This document shows, in pieces, positions 35,401 through 40,601 of a DNA stretch of 64,000 bases. Every line of letters begins with the position of its first letter. Positions within the stretch are counted from its first letter, which is position 1. The notes below the pieces were generated by a model, which searched no databases, was not told where the DNA came from, and was given only the letters and a program-made list of their open reading frames with translations. Location: positions 248,001 to 312,000 of the forward strand of contig QEYB01000981.1 in NCBI GenBank assembly GCA_017562135.1, read 5' to 3'. This stretch comes from Dipylidium caninum (taxonomy: Eukaryota; Platyhelminthes; Cestoda; Cyclophyllidea; Dipylidiidae). A program made the translations under genes and the position numbers.

Positions 35401-36515
35401 CGGATTCTATTTCGGCAGTCGGAAAACCCTTTGGGTGGGGAAAGTGGAGGAGTTAGGGATGAGCGCACCTTCCTGCGCGCCTTTTTCTTTAACTCGGTCA
35501 CAGGCTGTGTGTTGAAAACTCTCCGTCGTGCTGCTTCCTTCCCTCCGCCTCCTTCTTTTCCCTTTTAACTCCCCTCAGACTTTGTCACCCCGCATGAACC
35601 TCGTCATCGTGCCCAACCGCCTCAGTTTAGCGTGTGTGTGTGTGTGTGCAGACCCGGCACTCCACCAAACCCTCTGAGGCCGGATGGGCGGAGAAAGACA
35701 GTCGCCCACTTCGACGGTATGCAAGAGTCGACCGAAATCCTCCACCTCCCCGACCCACATATGGTGAGGCGGGATGGGCGAGGCGCACTCGGTCACCTCT
35801 GAGCGCCATGCCGGCGGCGAAATGGCTTAAGTCTGGGCCTCGTTCATTTGCTGCCCAAGTCTTCCCTCCTCCCAAATCCCACGGGCCTGCCTCAGCCCCA
35901 TCCACACGCGCCTAGTCGGGTCGTCGAGGAGCGTTGCCGGCGGACCCAGTGGTCTGAGGTGGGGCGAGCGGGGACCCACGATAAGGCGTTCTCGCTCAAC
36001 GCCAAACCAGAGGCGAGCGCAAGTCGGTTAATGGTCGACCGACGATGCCGACTGGGGCAGTTCCAGTTTCACAGTTATTTCGTAAAATATTTTAATTCGG
36101 AAACTGCGGCTCCTAAAATGGCCTACTTTCATGGTTGCCCTCCTGTTTGTGGCAAATTGGCAGCCTTTTTGACGGCGGGAGAAGTTGCAGGAGGAGCATT
36201 TTGGGACCGAAGGGACGGGAGATGTGGCGGGAGAGCGGCGTTTCTGCATGCCGCTTGGGTCGGACACCCTAAACGCCCGAAGAAAGAGCCCCGTTGCTCC
36301 GCTGGCGCTGGCGAATTGCCATCTCCTTAGGCTGAAATGTTACACTCTCCTTCGACTCGCATGTCATCATCGTTTGTGCATCTCACCGTCAGACAGTCCT
36401 TTTCTTGCTTCCCCCTCTGATCTCCTCTGTAGGCAGCGTCGATGGCGGCCGACGGCCGAGTGTTGCCGAGCGTGTGAGACTCTTCCAAACCGTCATCGAA
36501 AGTCAGTGTAAATAG
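11344..36515 (+). CDS. AFDN: Afadin/canoe junction scaffold, complete 24-exon model
   Basis: Afadin (Drosophila canoe) is a cytoplasmic scaffold at adherens junctions that binds Rap/Ras GTPases, nectin-type receptors and F-actin. Coding exons: 11344-11445, 11479-11671, 11703-11806, 11902-12277, 12327-12613, 12658-12900, 15739-16173, 16754-17042, 19230-19552, 20257-20511, 20697-20999, 21817-22083, 22820-23047, 24255-24683, 25661-25873, 26015-26371, 28259-28643, 29887-29975, 31413-31516, 33105-33192, 34139-34320, 34741-34916, 35579-35716, 36433-36515. They sum to 5,649 bases (1,882 residues plus stop), close to human afadin at about 1,820. Domain order matches the family: RA1 (about 35-133), RA2 (about 258-435), FHA (about 436-530), DIL (about 690-1250), PDZ (about 1330-1430), a helical segment (about 1627-1665) and a conserved C-terminal motif (about 1864-1875). 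Every junction is phase-consistent. The exon 9 donor (GC) and the boundaries after exon 16 are the weakest parts. Confidence 0.9.
11479..11671 (+). CDS. AFDN: Afadin exon 2, first Ras-association domain (part)
   Basis: The exon encodes the beta-strand core of RA1: MGVMRFFFQDEDMKFQTKCL then RVSSTMKTCEVIPLLLEKF, which follow human afadin HGVMRFYFQD and TKCIRVSSTATTQDVIETL. RA domains bind GTP-loaded Rap1/Ras. The exon ends in phase 1 with donor G|GTGAGA, and a 31-base intron follows. Confidence 0.92.
11703..11806 (+). CDS. AFDN: Afadin exon 3, end of first Ras-association domain
   Basis: The reading is ERMLGSDEYPLLVQLNWSKL followed by GQEGKFILK, matching human GERRLDIDEKPLVVQLNW and EGRFVLK. 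This closes RA1. The donor is CTG|GTAAGT, phase 0. Confidence 0.92.
11902..12277 (+). CDS. AFDN: Afadin exon 4, charged linker between RA domains
   Basis: A lysine-rich start (KANRKKTPKKAGKN) is followed by acidic and polar linker. It ends in SDPEAAMRRTRQQVLSSKL, which corresponds to the arginine-rich segment just before RA2 in human afadin. The exon ends in phase 1 (GTG G|GTTAGT); a 49-base intron follows. Confidence 0.88.
12327..12613 (+). CDS. AFDN: Afadin exon 5, second Ras-association domain
   Basis: Begins GTLKIYGEMIDPNVPYKTLL, nearly colinear with human GTLKIYGDSLKPNVPYKTIL, then IRQTLGKYGLE and DPSAYCLVKR. The acidic DDSCPLKYL aligns with human DDECPLQIF. The exon ends at TTFE in phase 0. 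Confidence 0.93.
12658..12900 (+). CDS. AFDN: Afadin exon 6, end of RA2 and linker to FHA
   Basis: LRPRLTRFEKQSS continues the RA2 end (human LKRRPPDHIPKK). After a serine/histidine-rich linker comes LACLVEVCWEEKSS and PAVYPLPLHLGQ, matching human LPYLVELSPG and LYRLQLSVTEVG. The preceding intron is 44 bases and the following one is 2.8 kb. Donor CAG|GTACGA, phase 0. Confidence 0.88.
12901..15738 (+). other. Afadin intron 6 (2.8 kb), GC-rich, no gene seen
   Basis: This is the intron between RA2 and the FHA exon. Frames of up to about 125 codons occur on both strands, but none is homologous to anything I recognise or phase-matched to the flanking exons. It contains an 18-base exact tandem duplication at 15,475-15,510 and short A runs near 14,985. 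The acceptor is CCATTTTAG at 15,738. Confidence 0.6.
15475..15510. repeat. 18-base tandem duplication
   Basis: AGCGGTACGACAGCATTT is present twice, back to back, in afadin intron 6. Confidence 0.85.
15739..16173 (+). CDS. AFDN: Afadin exon 7, forkhead-associated (FHA) domain
   Basis: The FHA-like strands are recognisable from the order of human afadin: HPDVIPFHVVIW (human GPGIQPHHCDL), APVLVNGRRL (human ETYVEGQRI) and STIHWLAPGDVIQLGSSGR with FRIWPGPSP (human SGMKVQFGASHVFKFVDP). The sequence between strands is longer and alanine/arginine-rich compared with human. The exon is phase 0 at both ends, and its direct junction to exon 6 restores the expected strand order. Confidence 0.85.
16754..17042 (+). 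CDS. AFDN: Afadin exon 8, Ser/Thr/Gln-rich linker
   Basis: Low-complexity linker rich in Q, H and P, then S and T (for example SMDSSKSDFSDNTASST). It sits where human afadin has a disordered serine-rich stretch between FHA and DIL. It is supported by a clean acceptor (GCTCTTGCAG), a strong donor (G|GTGAGT) and phase 1, which matches exon 9. Confidence 0.75.
17043..19229 (+). other. Afadin intron 8 (2.2 kb), GC-rich, no gene seen
   Basis: This intron separates the FHA-DIL linker from the first DIL exon. It contains a 251-codon plus frame (18,490-19,245) and a 147-codon minus frame (18,458-18,901). Several frames are open over the same bases, there is no recognisable motif, and the phase-matched junction from exon 8 to exon 9 skips them. 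The acceptor is CTTTCTTACAG. Confidence 0.6.
19230..19552 (+). CDS. AFDN: Afadin exon 9, start of dilute (DIL) domain
   Basis: Contains RLPCQLAYAPSTLDALLDWL and, after an acidic insertion, GPAFSIYLMLRAICRQCDR. These match human LPASIEFRESSEDSFLSAII and SPTYVLYMACRYVLS. To keep frame with exon 10 the exon must end in phase 0. The best such site is a GC donor, CCG|GCAAGT at 19,553. A GT donor at 19,557 would need a weaker downstream acceptor at 20,272. Confidence 0.82.
20257..20511 (+). CDS. AFDN: Afadin exon 10, DIL domain helices
   Basis: Helical sequence ending with SAILSNISQLLHFISKDLDL aligns with human AFWMANASELLNFIKQDRDL. This is the segment by which DIL domains of afadin and class V myosins are recognised. 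The acceptor is TGCTTTTAG, the donor TTCCAG|GTCGGC, phase 0. Confidence 0.87.
20697..20999 (+). CDS. AFDN: Afadin exon 11, DIL helix plus acidic insert
   Basis: ELVESVFNSLLATLTALIAC then EQCLPTLMAS follows human DVLAHLVQMAFKYLVHCLQS. It is followed by a strongly acidic run (EGEEDEEAEEAEVEEEEEVD) of about 30 residues where human has a short loop. The purine repeat encoding it is GAG/GGA-rich. Phase 0 at both ends (donor GAGTTG|GTGGGT). Confidence 0.83.
20946..21446. repeat. 17-base inverted repeat spanning the exon 11 donor
   Basis: The GAG-rich bases 20,946-20,962 (in the acidic insert of exon 11) are the exact reverse complement of 21,430-21,446 in the next intron. The pair brackets the donor at 21,000. 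Both arms are low-complexity triplet repeats. Confidence 0.6.
21817..22083 (+). CDS. AFDN: Afadin exon 12, DIL core
   Basis: The strongest DIL match: LDELTKILAVLHASLVNPAF, LVQLFARLLHYIGARLFNGL and WAEPQGLRVAVECYLTRLSQ follow human VLHTLTGAMSLLRRCRVNAA, LTIQLFSQLFHFINMWLFNR and WAEKQGLELAADCHLSRIVQ. Phase 0 at both ends (donor CAG|GTAGGC). Confidence 0.93.
22820..23047 (+). CDS. AFDN: Afadin exon 13, DIL continuation
   Basis: ASDLMQADTKTVESLYNTAV then LDRLNSAQVRFLLCAYRP matches human ATTLLTMDKYAPDDIPNINS and FKLNSLQLQALLQNYHCAPD, a helix pair typical of the DIL domain C-terminal half. The acceptor is TCCTCTTAAG; phase 0 at both ends. Confidence 0.9.
23921..23950. repeat. Perfect 11-base hairpin with 8-base loop
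   Basis: GTGATAAAATG and CATTTTATCAC flank the loop CGGCGGTT in afadin intron 13. It is not followed by a U run and lies in a eukaryotic intron, so it is not a bacterial-type terminator. Confidence 0.8.
24255..24683 (+). CDS. AFDN: Afadin exon 14, end of DIL
   Basis: VSDRLLAEESEQPGWKPQ and DLHLPLLLPDDCYPSSTPIR align with human ENTADELARSDG and DLQLPFLLPEDGYSCDVVRN. ALLSGWCRLSMRQVP and WLSWDVYLAPE match human CQRGFCRLIPHTRSPGTWTI. An unmatched acidic/Ser insert lies between. The last stretch is proline/serine-rich and leads to the PDZ exons. Confidence 0.9.
25661..25873 (+). CDS. AFDN: Afadin exon 15, linker and first PDZ strands
   Basis: A Ser/Pro-rich linker is followed by VRVFTVSVPKMGNNLGLSIV, which corresponds to human EIITVTLKKQNGMGLSIVAA. 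NLGL is the carboxylate-binding GLGF-type loop of the PDZ domain, which binds C-terminal peptides of nectins. The acceptor is CCCTTTTAG, the donor CGC|GTAAGT, phase 0. Confidence 0.93.
26015..26371 (+). CDS. AFDN: Afadin exon 16, remainder of PDZ domain
   Basis: GSDLGIYVKAIAPGGGASQA, then PGDRILAVDGKETRWLSQDA and RLVSLAGAEVHLTLA match human KLGIYVKSVVKGGAADVDGR, AGDQLLSVDGRSLVGLSQER and MTRTSSVVTLEVA. About 18 extra residues lie between GGGA and PGDRIL. The exon ends in a Ser/Thr-rich stretch, phase 0 (CTGCAG|GTAGGC). Confidence 0.94.
26372..28258 (+). other. Afadin intron 16 (1.9 kb)
   Basis: It follows the PDZ domain. A possible cassette at about 27,464-27,553 has a CTCCTCAG acceptor and a GTGAGA donor, but its phases match neither neighbour, so it is left out. 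The rest is GC-rich and has no recognisable content. Confidence 0.5.
28259..28643 (+). CDS. AFDN: Afadin exon 17, post-PDZ disordered region
   Basis: Polar coding sequence, for example HKQSLEEVELQSDGGEAM and RSRSLMSHETASRRFSVERG, with many phosphorylatable Ser residues in basic context. No close counterpart in vertebrate afadin is recognisable. It is included because the start phase (0) matches exon 16, the end phase (1) matches exon 18, and both splice sites are good (CCACCAAG; AAAG|GTAGGC). Confidence 0.7.
29887..29975 (+). CDS. AFDN: Afadin exon 18, short tail exon
   Basis: A short exon that reads VLPVKVSQYSSWEEMDVDAT. It begins in phase 1, so the split glycine codon joins exon 17 cleanly, and it ends in phase 0 at ACG|GTACGT. 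The acceptor is a C-rich tract ending in TAG. No family motif is visible. Confidence 0.65.
31413..31516 (+). CDS. AFDN: Afadin exon 19, helical (coiled-coil-like) segment
   Basis: LEMLKKMRDQLDHSLTLRNQ is a charged amphipathic helix in the position of the human afadin tail coiled coil. The acceptor is TCTCCTGCAG and the donor CT|GTGAGT. A second frame is also open over these bases. The helical frame is preferred because it alone phase-matches exon 18 and exon 20. Confidence 0.68.
31803..31907 (+). other. Possible alternative terminal exon of afadin
   Basis: After the acceptor CTGCCAGCAG a frame reads RSGAEEVDSGPPTTGNNREL and ends at TGA at 31,905-31,907. It can be reached in phase 0 only from the non-helical frame of exon 19, so it is not in the main model. 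An isoform ending here would lack the exon 20-24 tail. Confidence 0.2.
33105..33192 (+). CDS. AFDN: Afadin exon 20, short tail exon
   Basis: Reads AEWKREGLLRDSGEAGPPSP then QPMDRSSLE. The first part resembles the human tail segment LEWQFQKRLQES in position and character. It begins with one base completing the leucine codon from exon 19 and ends in phase 0 (GAG|GTAGGC). The acceptor is TTTTTTTCTCTCCCCAG. Confidence 0.65.
34139..34320 (+). CDS. AFDN: Afadin exon 21, Ser/Thr/Tyr-rich tail
   Basis: Reads AFHMTSDYRRTPGIVRSLST, then YSPLNYKSSSSVDDQYRDKL and a Thr-rich end, finishing in phase 2 at GA|GTACGT. An ATG at 34,154 could suggest a gene start. However, the polypyrimidine/AG at 34,138 gives a phase-0 entry that matches exon 20, and the downstream exons end in the afadin C-terminal motif. 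Confidence 0.68.
34741..34916 (+). CDS. AFDN: Afadin exon 22, Ser/Arg/Tyr-rich tail
   Basis: Reads RSYCGQRASYSARGPFRHSV then SSGRLYSRDPSATVAATS, and ends RRTQSAEQARD. It continues the composition of exon 21. The acceptor CTTCCTCTAG supplies one base to complete the aspartate codon; the donor is GATG|GTGAGT, phase 1. A second open frame crosses the same bases but does not fit the neighbouring phases. Confidence 0.68.
35579..35716 (+). CDS. AFDN: Afadin exon 23, tail exon with a coding GT repeat
   Basis: Reads FVTPHEPRHRAQPPQFSVCV then CVCRPGTPPNPLRPDGRRKT and VAHFDG. The (GT)n run at 35,632-35,648 is translated as alternating Val and Cys. The acceptor has a long pyrimidine tract (CCCCTCAG) and phase 1 matches exon 22. 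The donor GACG|GTATGC keeps phase 1 for the last exon. A downstream donor at 35,764 would not match exon 24. Confidence 0.62.
35632..35648 (+). repeat. GT microsatellite inside afadin exon 23
   Basis: An unbroken GT run that the exon model translates as alternating Val-Cys. Other GT/CA runs in the window (about 22,767, 29,674, 33,371, 45,630, 49,437, 51,310) are in introns. Confidence 0.8.
36433..36515 (+). CDS. AFDN: Afadin exon 24, conserved C-terminal motif and stop
   Basis: Reads SVDGGRRPSVAERVRLFQTV then IESQCK and TAG. VAERVRLFQTVIESQ matches the human afadin C-terminal motif FKERQRLFSQGQ, which is what ties exons 21-24 to this gene. The acceptor is CTCCTCTGTAG. The human protein continues about 20 residues further after this motif, so this C-terminus is shorter. 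Confidence 0.72.
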
Positions 36516-37308
36516 GCACGTCGTCAACTTCTGCCTCGGCTCTCCGCCACTGTGAATACCCTTTCCTCTTTGACTGCTCCTTCTCGCTTATTCAACTGTG
36601 ATCTTCCCTTCATCATGCTCCTCTGGCGGCTCAATTTCCACCCCTGATTGTTTAATTTATTCACTCTTAATAACAAATTTCGCGATGGTCTTCCCAATTC
36701 CGCCTTGCCGCCCATGGACGGAAACTTTCGAGGGCGGTCGTTCGCTCCCCCGAGGACGAAGTGTAGTCTCACGGCCGCCCCCAAACTGATGACAGCGGAC
36801 ATCTTGTCGCTGAGCGCAGGAGTTGCTGTTGGTGTCTTCGAGGACGCTCAAACGAAATCTACCCCTTCTCATTGTTGTAGAAGTCGCGCCATGGGTTTTC
36901 CAGGCCGAGTCGGTCAAGAGAGAACTAGGGACAGGCTGTCCACGTGGTGGAGCTCGTCCCGTTAGGGGAGCCACAATCGGTAGAGACCGTCGAGCCGTCG
37001 GAAGAATGCAAAACGCCTTAGTGAGACAAACGCGTCGCGTTTACGTGTGAAGCCAGCGCCTGCATCACACGAAGGCGCCCGTGCACCGTCGAAACCTCCA
37101 CACTTGTGTGGCCGAGGGCTGTCGTCCGCGGCGCTGGCCCCGCCACGTGGGGTGGTTGTCGCCGACCGCACGGCCGTGCCCGCCTCGGCAGCCAGCGGGG
37201 GCGATCAGCCTCGGGGCAATGAAAGTGCCACGGCACGTGGGCACGAAAGTGTCACGAGGCTGTCAAGTGTGCCACCACGGGGCCGCGTCCTCGGTCGCGT
37301 AGCGTTTG
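36516..37308. other. Spacer between afadin and the next frame; no gene supported
   Basis: It should contain the afadin 3' untranslated region and the start of the next gene, but no canonical AATAAA was seen. A 105-codon plus frame (36,648-36,965) and a 105-codon minus frame (36,657-36,974) overlap each other and show no motif. Confidence 0.4.
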
Positions 37309-38076
37309 ATGATGGCGGAGGCGAGTTGTGAGGCGGGCGACACCACAAAGACCTTTCCCCTTGTTTATCGAGATGGCCGACGACTACCCGCCATAGCCTC
37401 ATCTCTGCCCGCCTCGAGGACCCTTCGTGGCTTCTTCGACTACCTTAAGGGTAATCAAGGGGAGGCCTGTGATGCGGAGCAGCTGGCTTGTCAGGGCGAA
37501 TTGAAGTCCATTGAGGAGTGTCGCAGCTCGGACCTGGAAAGGGCCCACAGGAAGGCGACCCCGTCGAGTGAAACGGAGCCTTCGAGGCAAGAGGAAACCC
37601 TCTCGGGGTCCGTCCCCCGTGTCTACATTACAAACGATCCCTGTCCCCATTGCGCCAGCCAAGGCCTGAGCATCAGTGCGAGGGACGCCCGAGTCAACTA
37701 CCGACTGGGTGATGGGGTTGGGGAAGCAAGAATCAGTCCATTTGTAGCAGACATTCGCTGTGAATGCGAATTTCCCTGCAGGATAAAGTGCTTCCTCACC
37801 GATCCTGCAGCATGGCCACTGAAACGACTAGCCAAACTCACCTCCTGTCTGACCGACCTCACCTCGGCAGTTGCCCAGCCTTCGGCGGGAAAGCTGCGAG
37901 TGGTGCTTCGTCTGAACGACCACCTCCAAGGCGAGGACAGCCTGCGTGGATGGGTGCTGACTGTGGAGGGTAGGACGCGAGAGGCCATCGCCTCAATGCT
38001 TCGGCTTATTGAACAGAAATTGGCAGACGAGAAGATAGTTTACCTGGACAAGAGCGCAGGACAGCGAGGGCTTTAA
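37309..38076 (+). CDS. Unrecognised 255-residue protein with CPHC and CECEFPC motifs
   Basis: Open from an ATG at 37,309 (a second ATG follows immediately) to a stop at 38,074-38,076. An in-frame TAG at 37,300 limits it upstream. That TAG could also be the end of a splice acceptor, so this may be a last exon. Visible parts are an N-terminal segment (LVYRDGRRLPAIASSLPASR, then LRGFFDYLKG), a polar linker, a cysteine region (NDPCPHCASQGL; IRCECEFPCRIKCFL) that could bind a metal, and a C-terminal alpha/beta segment (LRVVLRLNDHLQ, GWVLTVEGRTREAIASMLRL, DEKIVYLDK). Length, composition and lack of a competing frame argue for real coding sequence. I do not recognise the family. Confidence 0.65.
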   Translation: MMAEASCEAGDTTKTFPLVYRDGRRLPAIASSLPASRTLRGFFDYLKGNQGEACDAEQLACQGELKSIEECRSSDLERAHRKATPSSETEPSRQEETLSGSVPRVYITNDPCPHCASQGLSISARDARVNYRLGDGVGEARISPFVADIRCECEFPCRIKCFLTDPAAWPLKRLAKLTSCLTDLTSAVAQPSAGKLRVVLRLNDHLQGEDSLRGWVLTVEGRTREAIASMLRLIEQKLADEKIVYLDKSAGQRGL

Positions 38077-40052
38077 TACATAACGCTAAATACAAACTTA
38101 ATGTCAGTGGGTCTGCAGTGGTTTTCGGGAGGATAGGGAGGTGAAATGGTCCTGTTCCTTTCGCCATCGTTAGTCTCCCAGACGTGTCGCCGTGTCCGAC
38201 CGTTCGCGTCCTCACTCTCCGCCGCGGCCCTGAGAATGGGCTTAGGCACAGGGACAACAAATCGAGAAGTGGTTCGTCAATCTTCGAGACCAAACACCTT
38301 GTTAGGCCACTTGACAGACAAAACACTCACCACTTGGCGGTGCCCTCCAGACTCTCTTTCCGCGTCTGCTTTCACCCCAACCTCAGAAGGGCGTATGCGT
38401 TTTTGATAGACAGGACCTTACCTCACCAAGAGGACACTGCTTCCACGGGTAGACCTCACTTCGCCACGCTGTATGGCCGGTGTGGAAGTGAACGCAATGG
38501 TGTCCCGACGGCCTATAGGTGCCTCGCACAACTGGGCGAAACAGTCTTTTACCCTTAAAGCGGGTGCTTGGGTCCTTTATCTCACTGTCCAGTGTTCTAA
38601 GCACCCAATTTCTCCTCCCTCTCCATCTCGAACCCCAGGGTCACTGGTCTGTTCGATTTACTCGAACCTTCCGGTTTTAATTTCGTTTACAATGGTTCCG
38701 GGCCGTGGCCACGTGTTTTTGTGATGAAGATTGGAAGGAGGAGCGTAAGGTGGGTCGTGGGAACTAGTTGGTGAGGCTAAAACAAGCTATTTTTATTGGA
38801 CAGAAATTAAAATAACAAAAGGCGAGGTCTGAAGTAAAAAGTGATTAGAGGGGAAAGTGAACAATGAGAGCACACGGTGAGAAAAGAAGAGTTTAGAATG
38901 TCCATTCGATGGGACGCATGAACACGATAGGTTTTTACCGAACTGTCTCAGAGAGACGCTTCCATTAGTGCAATTCGGCTGAAATGCATAGCTTATAATG
39001 CGGAGGCGTTTGTAGTACTGCAGACACCGCTCCCGTAAGGTAGTGAAAGAACATGAGTCAAACGTTGACGAGCACATCACAGTGGAGGATGGAGATTGGT
39101 AACCGAAAGCGTAGTTTGGCACCGAGATCATACAATCACACTTCTTAACAACATTTAAAACCAGAGTTCTATTGACAGTGGCACACCTATTGAAGTCCGC
39201 GATGAACGTACTCTTAGGTCAGCAAAGCCTCTCCAAGTGGTAGTCAAGAGTCGTGATGCAAGGCATCTCCCATTGTCAGAGTAGCATATTCGCTGACAAA
39301 ATGCGGCACCAGCAACAAACTACACTTTCCAGGTTTCACTATTGAGATAGGCAAGAAAAGTGGAGGCCTTACCTATCTCGTTATATGTTGGTCACATTGC
39401 CGAAGGACCGTAGGGTATTAGAATTTGCCAGGGCCTGTTTGTTCGACGCAGTCAAATGACCAAGCCAGTTTAAGAAGGAACCTGGTGTTATCGTACAAAA
39501 GGGATGGCAGATGCTGTCAGGCTAAGAAAACAATGTAAGGTTTTGTACACCACAGCTGGACAAGTCCATTGCATGACGAAATCAATCGAACTAATTCGAT
39601 ATGTATCAGCGCAGCGATTTTCTGTCATAATTCAATTGAACGCTTCTCACCTTGGTCTCAAATTAGAGACATTGCCATCCTGTACATCACATCTTTGCTT
39701 TAAGACATAATCTGATTTATCTTTGAGTTACACAGCTGCTAGACACTATTTAGAGGTTCAAGGCATCACACCAAGTGATGATCTACGATTTTTCAATTTC
39801 CCCATAATATCATTTATGTTCTCTAAGTATTGAAATTGTATTGGATTTTTGCTTGTACTTTTGTAATATGAAAAAATGCTATTAATGCGATTGATAAGAA
39901 TTGTGTTATTATGGTACCAGTATTAGTTTTAGTTGCTTAAATGCCGATATTGTGCATACGCGCGGTGTTGAAAGTAGCGGCTTGGGGTTACGCCCACCTC
40001 TCCCCAGCAAAAGGGGCCTTTTAACGGTATTGATAACGCTTGCCTATTTACG
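38077..40052. other. Intergenic, becoming AT-rich; no gene supported
   Basis: Presumably the 3' flank of the preceding gene and the promoter/5' region of the receptor gene. A minus frame at 38,793-39,131 (112 codons) has no motif and no splice support. No repeat family could be named. Confidence 0.45.
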
Positions 40053-40601
40053 ATGGCGCTTCATGGTAATGACCAACCGCATTTTGCGCGTGGAGACGGG
40101 TGTGCGCCGGATAACTCAATGCTAAAAGAGACTAATTCTTTATTTCATAATGTTAACCTTTCTCCGCATATGCCAACCTACCCCATGAATTCCTACAGTC
40201 ACAACGCCCAACTTCTCCTTAAAAACTTTTCTCACTGCGCTGGACGGCCAGAATTTTGTCTGTCTTCGGGTTACCACGGCCTGGGTCACGATAGTCATCC
40301 CGAGGATAGTCATCTTGGGAGCAGCGAGCAGTCTCTCGATTTCGGGCACCGTTCAGGTACCCTTGATCTTTGTCATCTCAATTATTCCTTAGACAATTCC
40401 GGTCATGACATGTACTCCGAGCGGAGTCAAAGCTCTACGGGGCATGTTGTGAGGACGCGACGGCGGAAGGCTGGTGGAATGGAGGCAGCTCGTGTGTGTG
40501 TCGTCTGCGGTGAACCCGCTTCAGGATACAACTTCGATCGTCTAACGTGTGAAAGTTGCAAGGCTTTCTTTCGCCGAAACGCTCTTAAGCCGAAGGAAAA
40601 G
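40053..40601 (+). CDS. HR96-like: Receptor exon 1: N-terminus and first zinc finger
   Basis: A His/Ser-rich N-terminal region of about 145 residues precedes CVVCGEPASGYNFDRLTCES then CKAFFRRNAL. The spacing C-x2-C-x13-C-x2-C is canonical for the first finger, and RRNAL continues as in Drosophila HR96. The exon ends at GAAAAG|GTGTCT, phase 0, between the two fingers. Confidence 0.92.
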
